Assembly: GCF_932526225.1 (NCBI RefSeq)
Contig: NC_064044.1
Span: 11,300,084 to 11,360,083, forward strand
From: Nematostella vectensis
Lineage: Eukaryota; Cnidaria; Anthozoa; Actiniaria; Edwardsiidae
Reading direction: 5' to 3'
Length of the DNA: 60,000 nt
Positions 46,928 through 57,676 of the stretch are shown here, one piece after another. The position numbers and the translations under genes were made by a program. Within the stretch, counting starts at the first letter, position 1, and every line of letters begins with the position of its first letter. A model generated the notes under the pieces. It was given only the letters and a program-made list of their open reading frames with translations. It did no database searches and was not told the origin of the DNA.

Positions 46928-48664
46928 GGCATCAATTCCTTTCTCTATGGCATCTGACTTTAAAATTGGTGCAGACTTAACTCCTTGTTCAAGTGTGTCT
47001 AGCTGCTCCTTCGAAAGGTTATCAGGGTTTGTTCTGACATATTCTGCAATTTCAGCATTTTCCTGGTATGTCCGACATATGCTGAAGCTGCCAATTTCTC
47101 TTTTCGCTGTCTCCCTTGTGGCCTTACACAATGTGCAGAGATACCTGGACCCACTGCCTGCCAAACCCCCTTCAGCACGGTCCAGTTTCTCGTCTATCAT
47201 TGAATTATGAAAGACGACTTGGTGAGTTCTCCACTCACCAGCATCTACCTGAATTTTCAGTTGTTTCCCTTTGAGAAATTCCTTCTCCTCCTCTGATGGG
47301 ATTAGACACACACAACTAGACGCATTGTTATTTTCATCTGCAATTGCTTCAAGCAAAGGCCTGTTAGTTCGAACCGAGTTCGGCTCGTCTTCAAGAAAGA
47401 GAGGAATGACATTACCATTAGTTAGTGCCTCAATTTTGATGACTGCAAAAGAATGGCGAAATGCTTTGTCATGGAGAAACCTGTCACCTGTTTCTTTGTA
47501 AACAGAGACATCTCCCATGCCATCTGCACCATTCTTTACAGTTGTCTTGAGTAAAGTGGTGGCAGGATCTAAATTATGCTCAGTCAATTTAGACTTCACT
47601 ATTGGGTCTAACTCCTCAAGAGTTTTTGCAAGGGCATCGGTAAACCTAAACCTGACTCCTTTGACATTTGGTGTTGGGAACTCAGGAATTGAATCATTAA
47701 AATCTTGAAGGATATTGATAGGTTCACATGAAGGGTCAGCACTAAATCCACTTGCTACTGGCCCACTTTGCTAAACTGGTGTGTGGTAGTAAGACAACAA
47801 TGGGTCTTCAGCTTCCACCATATACCTAACTGAGCCCGGCATGTATGCCAGCTCACTTTCTGACACAGCAAGTGGTGGCTTTAAAACTGTGATAGCCAGT
47901 TTCTGCTTCAGAAAATCATACTGCGCTTTGTACTGACCTTTCGTTTGGAGAGTGTCAACACGCAGTGCCAAACATTGGTCTGTAGTTAGGCTGTATGATA
48001 GCCTTTGTCAAAGTCCATCAATACTAGAAGCCCTCTCATCTTGAGTGTCTCGAAGGTGCTGGCACAAAAGGAAAAACAAAACATCACCCTTATCCTCAAA
48101 TTGTTCCTTGCAAAATGAATTAAGCATGCCAATAATTCCCTGAAGTCTTTTTTGCCTTGCATACTTAGCAGTGACAGAAATAAGTGGCTCCTTAAATGGA
48201 TTGCTAGTCCTAGTTTCTTTTTTACGAGGAAGTTTGCCATGTCTAGCAGGACACAAAGATTCATAATCCTTCAAATTTTTTATAGCCAAAACCTCTAAGC
48301 AGCCAATACATGAAAATGCACACTTGATTTTGACTAGAGAATAGATGTTTAAGAGTGGACCTTTTAAAGGATCTATATCTGAAACCTCTAAAACTGACCT
48401 ACAGGAAGAGCAAGCCCCTGCATTTCGCAGCCAGGCTGTTATACAGCCACTACAGAAAATTTGGTCACATTGTGTGACAACTGGGGTGCTTGGCACTCCC
48501 ATACAAATAGAACATACAAGTATTGAAACTAAATGTTCAGGTTCACAGCGATCAAGCTTAAAGCTTGTGACCTCTATTTCACTATCTACAGTTCTGGCTC
48601 CTTCCTCCTCTTCTTGTTGGTACAGTTTTCTTCTAAAATGTTCGGTTTCATCAGTCGTACCAGG

Positions 48665-49560
48665 AGCTCTCATTGTGCTACAGTATACTTGAATAAGATC
48701 GTTTGATGATAGACCGCTTTTCTTGAGCGCACGGATTGCATACAAACGCTTGGTGGCCTTCTTCACGATAGCATCACAGTGAGTATTCCACGAGAAGTCA
48801 CTGGTGATGTGGACACCAAGCAACTTATAGCAATCCACGCGCTCAATAACACAACCATTTATGAGCATAGGAGCAAGCTCAGTAGAATTATAAGTAAGGA
48901 AGCACATGGCCATTTCTTTGCATTTCTTGGCATTAAGGCGCATATTGCGTGCAAGGGCATAGCTATTTATGTCATTCGCAACAAACGGAAGGTAGCTAGG
49001 AGAATTTCTTGGAACAACTTCAAAAACTGTAGCGTCATCTACATACTTGATGCGATACTGCCAGTCGCGCGCTAACCTATTCACCAATATTGCAAATAGT
49101 AACGGAGCTAGCCTGGTGCCCTGTGGGATTCCTCCCTTAGGTGATATTACATGGGAGCGTGAATCCCTTATCTTAACATACTGACTCCTGTTGGATACAA
49201 ATGACGACACCCATCGAATGATACATTCATGGACACCTAGGTGACTCATTTCTGCTATTAGAACGTTATGGTCCACTTAATCAAAGCCTTTACTGAAGTC
49301 AGAAAAAAACAGTCTGACCCAGCAGTCCCCTTTGTCGAGAGCCTCGAAAATTATGTGCATCACATAGACCAGCGCTTCAGTAGTAGACTTCCCAGCAACT
49401 GCAAACTGTAACCAGTCCAGTTGATGTAGCACTTGATGGAATAGTGGCTGAAGCGTAAACCCTTCCAGTACCTTGGCGAGTTGTGATGTCAAGGCGATCG
49501 GCCGTAGGTCATCTTCGACTACTTTAGGGCGGGGGCACTTGGGGATAATGTTGCCATCTT
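48665..49560 (-). mobile_element. LINE reverse-transcriptase fragment inside the RAG1-like gene
   Basis: This fragment covers RT from PKCPRPKVVEDDLRPIAL through FFSDFSKGFD, GIPQGTRLAPLLFAILVN, the catalytic YVDD, and a thumb-like end (KRLYAIRALKKSGLSSNDLI). It is in the same frame as the RAG1-like segments on both sides and carries one stop (TAA at 49277-49279, within FD-stop-VDHN). It has neither the LINE 5' part nor the 3' end. It resembles CR1-type RTs. Boundaries are approximate. Confidence 0.85.
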
Positions 49561-49777
49561 TAGCAGCAGCTTTGGACCTGTTCAGTTTTTTTCTACAGCT
49601 TGGGCAGATTTTGGAAGGTACTTTGGCGTGGTCATCTTGTGAAACATCCACCGAGTAAATCGCAAGGATCTCTTGCTTGTATTTTTCGGCTTCAGTTTCC
49701 CCAGCTCCTCCTGCCTGGCCACAGATTCTATATCGCTTGCTAAGTTTTGCTATGTGCTCGTCCAGGGTAGACATCAT

Positions 49778-50002
49778 TCAAGGCTCTGAAGTTTACATAT
49801 TGAATTTCTGAGAGAAATACAAAAAAAAAATGATGAGCAAAGAGGCAAAAAAAAAACTTTTGCATCATATTTTGTGTGCAATTGTCAGTGTGTTCTGTCT
49901 TAATATTTCTATCTTCAGGCAGGGCTGTTTCAAACACCCCTCGGCGCGTGTTAAGAGTAATGATCGATTTGTAGTGATTTATCTTTGTATAATCGGGAAA
50001 AG
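49778..50002. other. Spacer between RAG1-like relic and LINE fragment
   Basis: Short AT-rich sequence upstream of the RAG1-like start. I looked for a CACAGTG-type terminal heptamer and found none. Confidence 0.4.
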
Positions 50003-52470
50003 CTAAGCTTTTGTGGGTCCAATGCCATGTTTGATAGGTTTTTCACAATTTAATGTGTTGTGTTGAGCTGTAGATCGGTAGATTATACGCTCTAACAGGC
50101 CCAATTTTAAACACCGCGCAGCTATTCGTAGAATCATGTCTTTGCAACCTAATAAACAAGTACCTTGGAGCTCCAGATGTCGAAGGACGGTCTTTTTTCT
50201 TTGCGCCAGCCCTTGAAAATCAGTCGAGCTGACACAGGAAACACCAAGGATCACTCTGAAAAATACAACGGCAGCGGACTCTGCGTAGTACGTACATTCA
50301 GATGGCTTGCGCTTGTTTGTAACACGGAGGAGATGACATTTTGTTACATTGTAGCTCATCTGCCAATCTGATGCCCAATTTATCAAGTTGTTCAAGTCAG
50401 CCTGTAGTGCATGATGGTCTTGTTCCGTGTTTATTTCACGATACACCACTGTGTCGTCGGCAAAAAGGCGAAGCCTGGAGTTTGATGACTCAGCAATGTC
50501 ATTAATGAACAGTAGGAAGAGGGTAGGGCCTAATACGGAGCCCTGCGGGACCCCGGAGGTGACGCGGCACGTGGCAGAGTGTGAGCCATTCACAGTTACA
50601 AATTGTGAACGGTTGTGTAGAAAAGCTGATATCCAAGTCAGAGTATTCCCCTTTATACCATAGCGGCTCAGTTTGTGGATAAGTTTTGGATAGGAAACTT
50701 TGTCAAAAGCCTTACTAAAGTCAAGCAGTAAGGCATCGACTTGACCGTGTTGGTTTAATACGGTAGCCCAATCATGGAAAGTTAAGACTAATTGTGTCTC
50801 ACATGACAAACCTTGTCGAAAACCATGCTGTGCATTGGACAAGATATTGAATCTAGAAAGATGTTTGTTCAGGTGGCTCAGGACAATGTGTTCCATTGTC
50901 TTGCAACAAAGACAAGTCAAAGAGATTGGGCGATAGTTCGCGGGGTCGGCCTTGTTTGACTTCTTGTAGACGGGTTCAACCATCGCTGTTAACCAGTCAT
51001 TGGGTAGAGCACCGATGTTGTAGCTCTGCTGGAAAATGGCTGTTAACATCCCAGAGACCTCCTTCGATAACTCTTTTAGACAGCGTGGTGAGATGCCATC
51101 AGGTCCAGGTGACTTAGATGAATCAAGTTGTGCTAGTAGTTTCTCCACACCAGGCTGGAAAAATTCCATATCACTGATGTCTTCGATGTTGCTAACAGAG
51201 GGGGTACTGTTAGGAAGGATACCATTATCTTGGGTAAAAACACTCTGGAAGAAAGTGTTCAGTACTTCGGCCTTGTCACTATCAGAGATGTACAAGGAAT
51301 CTCCGGAGCGCAGCGTTGGTATGCCTATGTTTTCACACCTTGCCTGTTTCACGTAGCTCCAAAACCTCTTTGGATTTTCGTGTAGACTCCCGCCAATAAC
51401 TGAATTCAGATAGTTTCTATGGGATGCTTTAACTAGGTTTACCACCTTATTTCTTTGATGACGATAATGCACCCAAGCAGCAGAAAGTTTGTCACAGCTG
51501 CGCTTTGCCTTTTTGAAAAGACGGTCTCTCTTACGCATTTGACGCTTAATCGAGCGTGAGATCCACGGAAGAGAAGGTCTTGCACGGGTCATCTTCCAGG
51601 GGACGTGCCTGTCAATTGCGTCGATAAGGATATTCTTGAAGGAGGACCAGTTTTCCTCGAGGTTATTGTGGGTGCACTGGTCAAGAAACTCTGTAGCCCG
51701 ACTTAAGATGTCCTCGCGGAGAGCTTCCATATCAGCTTTATGGTACAAATACACTTTATGGGGAGGGCGGGTGGACTTTCTAGGCTTGACGTTGATGTCA
51801 AAGAGAACAATGTCATGGTCACTCATGCCCGCCTTAACCTGGACGTGTGAGACCAGGGAGGGGACAGAGGATAGAACAAGGTCCAGGGTCTTGAGGGACG
51901 CTGGTCTGGTGGGAACAGTAACATACTGCGTAAGGGCGTGGTCTCTGATCATGTCCAATAGCTTGTGCATTAGTGACGCGGTGGCGTGGGAAGTAACTTC
52001 AGGAAGATCGCATTTCCAGTTTATGTCTCCACAATTAAAATCACCGCTGACTACTATGTTGGGATGTGATTTCTTGTTTGAATGAAATAGCTTGAAAAGA
52101 GACTCAGACAGGTAATCAAGGCGAATGGAAGGAGAGTCGGGCGGCCTATAAAAGGAGCAGATGTGCAATGTTTTGGTTTTAGCAAGCTGTATTGACACCC
52201 ACAGCGATTCGTCCTCTGAATTGGTTGTAAGGTCTTGGCGTTCAAAGGCTGAAATACCAGATTTGACCGCAATAAATACTCCACCTCCCCCTATATCGCG
52301 CCTCTCTTTCCTGAAGACAGTATATTCTGTCGGGAACGAGGAGTATGTTGGATCGTCAGGACTGAGTTTTGATTCACAACCAAGGATGATATCGGGGTCA
52401 TGAGTAGCAAAAGTAGACAAAAAGAACGAGGCGTTCTTCGCGCATGAACTATTGACGGAGTCACGCTACA
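50003..52470 (-). mobile_element. LINE (CR1-like) with long ORF2, truncated at both ends
   Basis: An open frame of 805 residues (52420-50003) holds most of an apurinic endonuclease (THDPDIILGCESKL, FYRPPDSP, GDFNCGDINW, SDHDI) and a reverse transcriptase (SPGPDGISP, NYRPISLTC, LLLDFSKAFDKVS, SGVPQGSVLG, catalytic FADD). The endonuclease start is missing or cut: coding similarity reaches back to about 52460, and a stop lies just before it. RT similarity stops near 50290. The remaining 95 or so codons read into unrelated sequence, so the normal LINE 3' end is absent. It is on the same strand as the neighbouring RAG1-like relic. Confidence 0.85.
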
Positions 52471-52564
52471 TCACGGGACCTGGGAACGAGTTTCAAATTT
52501 TGGCGTTGCGCAACAGGAAATCCAATATGGCGGAATTTTACAAGTAGCAGGAACGTTTGTAAGT

Positions 52565-52970
52565 GCCCTGTCCCCACTTATCCGTTTTCGTTTGAAAACG
52601 CAACCTTTTTGTTCCGTTTTCAAAAAGATCCGCGTCCACACAAAGCGTTTTCATTTTGATACGACCCGTCCCCACGAAAACGCAGAAACGATACGAAAAC
52701 GATAACAAGCTCTACAGTGCATGCGTAGACCCACTATTTTGCTTGTTTACATCGCACGCAAATCGAACCACGCCATTGTTTTCGAAAAGTTCCGTTTTCG
52801 TCCGTCCCCACGGCACCGATAGGTTATCGTTTTCAAATTGTTCCACTCTGGAGATCGTTTTCAAATCGTTCCGTTTTCGGTTATCATTTTCGCGTTTACG
52901 TGTGGACGATACCCGTATCCGTAACAAAGGTTGCGTTTTCAAACAAAAACGGATACGTGGGGACGGGGTC
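52565..52970. mobile_element. MITE with about 45-bp terminal inverted repeats
   Basis: The left end (ctgtccccacttatccgttt, then gtttgaaaacgcaacc) is mirrored by the right end (ggttgcgttttcaaac, then cggatacgtggggacggg). The interior is rich in cgttttc motifs and has no coding capacity. The open frames on both strands across it are incidental. The target duplication is not obvious, so the superfamily is undetermined. Confidence 0.85.
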
Positions 52971-53483
52971 TTAGCGATGGAAGAAGAGTGTTCAGTGGTG
53001 ATTGCGCTAAGAACCAACTCGTTGATTGACGTCCACCAAAAGTTATTTCTAAAGCGTTCATGTATTCTTCTTTGCAGTTTGCTGATTTTTTTCATAAAAG
53101 TTACTGAGTCCATTCAATCCCCTGTTGACAATCAAGGGATTGACTTACAATACTGGCAATGATAAAAAACACCAATCGAAACTCAAAATTTTTATGATTC
53201 CATTGAGTCTCTCGCACTAAAATAAGGTCTTGAGATAAGAAAGTTTATAGGAATAAAAATTCATGGGAATTTCATTAAAAAATTAAAACCCACGTGTGAC
53301 ACCAACCAGGTTCATATATACTCTATACTAGTGCCAAGCAATTTTATCTATTTCAACCTGAAACCTTCCCTGCTAGCAGAGGCCTTTTTTCTCTGTATTT
53401 CGCTGGGCTGGCGTTTGCGAGGAAAAGAGACCTCTAATTATAATTAATCTAACCGTTACTCAAACATGCAAACGATCAATTGA
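52971..53483. other. Unique AT-rich stretch between two elements
   Basis: No gene or repeat recognised. Confidence 0.4.
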
Positions 53484-53613
53484 CCATTCATTCATTCATT
53501 CATTTTTTTATTTTGCACTATTTTGAATAAGATAAAGAATATTTGGATACAGGTAGAAAAAAGGGGAAGTTAACTATTTACGGTACTTAAGAAGAAAAAA
53601 AAATTTAAGGTGC

Positions 53614-53654
53614 GCAGTGACCATAGAAGCATAAGCTTTCGAGATGGTCACTGC
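53614..53654 (-). other. 3' UTR stem-loop of the LINE
   Basis: gcagtgaccat (53614-53624) and atggtcactgc (53644-53654) form a perfect 11-bp stem around a 19-nt loop, about 165 nt past the ORF2 stop. LINE 3' structures can be recognised by their own reverse transcriptase; that role is inferred here. Confidence 0.75.
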
Positions 53655-53819
53655 CACAGTCAGATTTCGAGGGTCTTACAGGATATTATTATAATATTAT
53701 TATAATATTATTATTATTATTATTATTTTTTTTTTTTTTTTACAATATATAATATATACATAAACAAAATATAATATTTTAGAGTGAGGAAAAGTAAATC
53801 TGGCCAGGGTGGATCAATA

Positions 53820-56735
53820 TTAATTCTGATTATTTAATAAATGCAATTTCAGTTGTTCTATGAAGGAATTGTAAGGTAAGGACTTAATGCAATTTGGTAT
53901 TTTTTCCCAAAATCTAGAAGACATGGCTGTAAATTTAGTTAATCCATAATTGGTTTTGGAAGCTGGCCTAAAGAGATTGCCTTTGGAAGCATATCTGGTA
54001 TTATGTGAGTGAACTTGAGTGGCAGGCAGGATTAGATTACATAATGGCTTAGGCATAGTATCAGGAAAGTGTTGGAGCTTATAAACAAGAGATGATATCC
54101 TTAGATTATGTATGTTATCAAGATTCAGGATCCTAAGCAGTTGGTAATAATTCGATGGACTTTCCCTTTGGGGAGCAAAGAAAATAGAGCGAATGCATTT
54201 ATTCTGCTTCGTTTTGATAGGGCGAAGCCGTGTTTGGCTTGCCGAGCCCCAGCTCATTATACCATAAGAAATATATGGGTAAATTAAATTATAGTATAGT
54301 TGTGTTAAAGTAGTCAGGGGAAGAAAATAACGTAACTTGGAAATGATTCCAAGATTTTTTGCGAGGCATTTATTAACATGATTTAGTTGTGAATTCCATT
54401 TGAGATGTTCATCAATAAAGACACCTAAGTATTTTATGTTGTTAGTATTCTTTATACCATATGCTGTTAAGTCAATAGAAACACTTTTTCTGGGGGAGGT
54501 GACAGTGATATGATGTGTTTTCTTAAAATTAATGGACAACTTGTTAGCGTTACAGTATTTGATGACATTGTCTAATTCACTATTAACAGTGGTTTCTAAA
54601 TCTTTGGGGTTTTTTGAAGTATAAAATAGATTTGTATCATCTGCAAATATTCTAAATTTCAGTTTCTTAGAAGAGTTGGGGAGATCATTAATATATAAGA
54701 GGAATAATAAGGGACCAAGGGTAGATCCTTGAGGAACTCCGCAAGAGATTGGTAGCATAGATGATTCCGCATTGCCAATTTTGACAAACTGATGACGATT
54801 AGAGAGATAACTAGAAAACCATTTTGCGGGGGTTCCCCTGACTCCATATTTGTACATTTTAGCTAATAAGATGTCGTGGTTAATAGTATCAAATGCCTTT
54901 GAAAAATCTAAGAAAATAGCACATGTAGTCATACCTTGGTCAATAGAAGACTTGAGGGTCTCAACAGTTTCTAATATGGCATGTTCGGTTGAATGGCCTT
55001 TCCGAAATCCAAATTGAAATTCAAATAAAATTTTATGTTTTTCAAGAAAAAAAATCAGCTGGTTGTAGATAAGCTTCTCAAGAATCTTGCTAAATGAACA
55101 GATTATTGATATTGGTCTATAATTCCCTGGTTCAGTGGCATCCCCACTTTTATATATAGGAGTAACCCTTGAGATTTTGAAAATATCAGGGACTTCACCA
55201 CTTGCTATAGATTCATTATAAATGGCAGTAAAGGGAGAGGCTAGGATGGATGCTGACAATTTTATAAATTTATTAGGAATAGTAATATATGATTTATTTT
55301 CATTAAGAGATGCAAAAAGTAAAAAAACCTGTGCTTCTGAAACTGGAGACATAACAAAAGAAGAAGTTGTAGATTGTTTAATATAGGATGTAGGAGATAT
55401 GGATTTGTCATCTTTAATTTGGGAAGCTAGATTGGTTCCTACATTTGTAAAAAATTTGTTCAACTGATCAGCAATATCAGAAGGATTGGTAAACGACCTA
55501 TTTCCTGAAGTAATGCGACTAGGAGCACTTTGCCCCTTTGTTTTCCTTTGTATCAGCTTGCCGATTAATTTCCAGGTAGCTTTGAGGTTGTTTTTACAGC
55601 TAATAAATTGAGAATGGAAATATTCCTTTTTACTTTTGTTGAGAAGATGTGATAAAGTATTAGAATATTGCTTGTATGCTATTACTTTTTCTTGGTTTTT
55701 GCTAAAAAAGTGACTTCGGTACATTTTTTGCTTGTGCTTTATTGATTTTAAGATGCCATTGGTAATCCATGGTTTACTAAGTTGTCTTTTTTTTGCACGA
55801 GAGGCAATTTTCATTGGTGCATGTTTATCGATAACAGAATGGATGGCATGAATTGTGTCTTCAGTTTTTTCATTTAATGTTTTAGTTGATTGGTGAAGGG
55901 AATTCCAATCAAGCTGGTTCATATCATACAAGAAATTTTCACTATTAAATTTAGAAAAATCTCTAAAACTTTGCTGTTCACAAGTTTTCTTGAGATGGGA
56001 CTTAAAGGTGCAGAAAATGGGCAGATGGTCAGAGATATCAACTGTGAGAATACCAGGAGTGACATGGGAAATGGGACAATTAGTGTAGATATGATCAATC
56101 AGTGTGGCAGTGTGACTGGTTATACGAGTAGGCTTAGTTATAATTGGCATTAAGCCATTAGAGAAAAGCATATCGAGGTATTCATCAGTCTGGAAATGGG
56201 AATTAGCTTTCAAAAAATCTATATTTATATCGCCACACAGGAATAAGTCAACTTTGTTTGGGTCAATAGATTTGATTATGTTATCTAACTGAATTGTAAA
56301 TTCATTAAGATTATCTGTGGGATGTCTATAAATACAACCTACAATAATATTTTTCTTATTTTTCCCATTTTCAATCTCACACCAAGTTGATTCAACTAAA
56401 TCCATGTCAAGTTTTATATCTTCACGGGGTATAGCATTTAAAGAATTGTTAATATATAAGGCAGAGCCACCAGCATTGGTTTTAGAGTCATTGTGAAAAA
56501 AATTGTAATTTTTAAAATTTATGTTCTTAACAGAATAATCATTTAGTTTAGTCTCAGTGACAGCAATAATTTGAGGCTTGGAATCAATTAAATATAAAAT
56601 ATCTTCAAGGAGGTCAAAATTCTTAGACAGGCTCCTTGAATTGCAGTGCAGAATGAAAGGGCCTTCATTCGACTTTTTGATTAATTTGTTCAATTTATTG
56701 ATCGAAAAGTATTCGGAAGATGGACTAGAGAGCAT
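53820..56735 (-). CDS. LINE ORF2: endonuclease-reverse transcriptase (971 aa)
   Basis: This is an uninterrupted ORF. The N-terminal apurinic-type endonuclease covers about residues 25-245 (HCNSRSLSKNF, AVTETKLND, IYRHP, LCGDINIDF, DISDHLPIF). A central linker precedes the reverse transcriptase at about 510-790 (ESIASGEVPDIFKISRVTPI, NYRPISIICSFSKILE, FQFGFRKGHST, IFLDFSKAFDTINHD, CGVPQGSTLGPLLF, catalytic FADD). A C-terminal region follows, with KYLGVFIDEHLKWN and ISYGIMSWG motifs seen in CR1 and Rex relatives. All catalytic motifs that I can check are present, so the protein may be active. The function is target-primed reverse transcription. Confidence 0.95.
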   Translation of the reverse strand: MLSSPSSEYFSINKLNKLIKKSNEGPFILHCNSRSLSKNFDLLEDILYLIDSKPQIIAVTETKLNDYSVKNINFKNYNFFHNDSKTNAGGSALYINNSLNAIPREDIKLDMDLVESTWCEIENGKNKKNIIVGCIYRHPTDNLNEFTIQLDNIIKSIDPNKVDLFLCGDINIDFLKANSHFQTDEYLDMLFSNGLMPIITKPTRITSHTATLIDHIYTNCPISHVTPGILTVDISDHLPIFCTFKSHLKKTCEQQSFRDFSKFNSENFLYDMNQLDWNSLHQSTKTLNEKTEDTIHAIHSVIDKHAPMKIASRAKKRQLSKPWITNGILKSIKHKQKMYRSHFFSKNQEKVIAYKQYSNTLSHLLNKSKKEYFHSQFISCKNNLKATWKLIGKLIQRKTKGQSAPSRITSGNRSFTNPSDIADQLNKFFTNVGTNLASQIKDDKSISPTSYIKQSTTSSFVMSPVSEAQVFLLFASLNENKSYITIPNKFIKLSASILASPFTAIYNESIASGEVPDIFKISRVTPIYKSGDATEPGNYRPISIICSFSKILEKLIYNQLIFFLEKHKILFEFQFGFRKGHSTEHAILETVETLKSSIDQGMTTCAIFLDFSKAFDTINHDILLAKMYKYGVRGTPAKWFSSYLSNRHQFVKIGNAESSMLPISCGVPQGSTLGPLLFLLYINDLPNSSKKLKFRIFADDTNLFYTSKNPKDLETTVNSELDNVIKYCNANKLSINFKKTHHITVTSPRKSVSIDLTAYGIKNTNNIKYLGVFIDEHLKWNSQLNHVNKCLAKNLGIISKLRYFLPLTTLTQLYYNLIYPYISYGIMSWGSASQTRLRPIKTKQNKCIRSIFFAPQRESPSNYYQLLRILNLDNIHNLRISSLVYKLQHFPDTMPKPLCNLILPATQVHSHNTRYASKGNLFRPASKTNYGLTKFTAMSSRFWEKIPNCIKSLPYNSFIEQLKLHLLNNQN

Positions 56736-56836
56736 GAGGTCAGAATCAGATTCATCAGATTTTGAATCTTTGATCGGAAAGCGAGCTAAAAGGCAGGGGA
56801 TTACTTACAATTTCCTCGATTTCCTCGTTGGCCATT

Positions 56837-57676
56837 CTAGTAATGTTGAGACTGGCAATCTAAAAATTCATTAAATTCAGCGTCGGATATAAATCCGATG
56901 GAATTTGAGGTTTCGCTTTCACGAAGCCAAATTTTTCCATTTGCTGTCCAAATAAATTTAAAGTTGCATTGACGTCTGTATTTAGAAATCCGACTAAACA
57001 GTTTCTTCCTATAAGGTGTTAAACTCTCGTTTATAAAGATATGTGCTGTTCGGCTGACGCCGGATTCTGCTGGCTGATCTCGAACTGTAGGTAGATCCTT
57101 CGTACGCTTCTGTTTGAGGTTTTTCCGATTAGAATAGACTTCGTCTCGCTTGGATCTTCTAATGAACTTGGCGATTATCCTATCTTGCCCTTTCTTTGTA
57201 GGTTTTAGGCGATGTGCAATGGAAATGTCATCTTCTTTAACCTCCACTCCAGCCAAGGCTGCCGTTTCGATGACAAGCTTGACAGGATCATCGTTGTCGA
57301 CTTTTGGTATCCCGACGAACTCAAGGCAATCCCGTCGACCGTATTGTTGTTGTTCGTCTAGGCGAGAGTCGAGTTCATCGAGCCACTCTTTGGTCTCGAT
57401 TAGATCTTGCGTTACATGCTGTATATTGGCATTCATGTCTTGGACAGATCGGTTGGTACCTTGTAAATTACTCAGGACTTTATCGTATTGACTTGCAAGA
57501 AATTTTTGAGATGCCTCGATTTCATCGATTTTCTTGCGAAATAAATTCATTTCTTCTTTAAGTTGTATAACAGCAACTTTAACTTCATTTCGAACATCCT
57601 TCAGGAGTTCGTCCTTCCATAGTTTGCGTAGGCTTTCCAAAGTTAGAGAGCCCTCGAGGCCGTGGCTGGCCGCCAT
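56837..57676 (-). CDS. LINE ORF1 protein (279 aa)
   Basis: The ATG at 57676 (gtcATGGCGG) opens an intact ORF. Residues about 20-110 form a coiled coil (EVKVAVIQLKEEMNLFRKKI). A conserved block follows (CLEFVGIPKVDNDDPVKLV, then DDISIAHRLKPTKKGQDRII), then a C-terminal segment (FINESLTPYRKKLFSRISKY, FKFIWTANGKIWLRE). This layout is that of L1-like ORF1 nucleic-acid chaperones. The C-terminal segment resembles the FP25K-type domain found in some LINE ORF1s. It would package LINE RNA together with ORF2 protein. Confidence 0.88.
   Translation of the reverse strand: MAASHGLEGSLTLESLRKLWKDELLKDVRNEVKVAVIQLKEEMNLFRKKIDEIEASQKFLASQYDKVLSNLQGTNRSVQDMNANIQHVTQDLIETKEWLDELDSRLDEQQQYGRRDCLEFVGIPKVDNDDPVKLVIETAALAGVEVKEDDISIAHRLKPTKKGQDRIIAKFIRRSKRDEVYSNRKNLKQKRTKDLPTVRDQPAESGVSRTAHIFINESLTPYRKKLFSRISKYRRQCNFKFIWTANGKIWLRESETSNSIGFISDAEFNEFLDCQSQHY

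Larger units (their letters stand above)
44290..49777 (-). pseudogene. RAG1L: RAG1-like (RAG1L) pseudogene with N-terminal zinc region, RING and partial core
   Basis: Minus-strand segments match RAG1 in RAG1 order. 49777-49560 matches the N-terminal zinc region (YRICG, then IYSVDV, then ICPSCRKKLNR). 48665-48250 matches the RING (CSICMG, QCDQIFCSGC, CSSCR) and a following zinc finger. 48250-47760 holds KYARQKRL and CLALRVDT. 47760-46928 holds DGMGDVSVYK, PNSVRTNRPL, SGSRYLCTLCKATR. 44798-44290 continues with the second acid motif and GINPQMMMPGNYARQL. RAG1 core proteins are DDE recombinases. The first two catalytic Asp motifs (DGMGD; IDATHADIN, split by the LTR element) are present. The third (Glu) region is missing. 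The RING histidine is replaced by glutamine. The frame is kept from 49777 to 46928 but has stops at 49277 (inside the inserted LINE piece), 48008 and 47771. It is interrupted by LINE and LTR sequence, so it is a relic. Confidence 0.88.
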
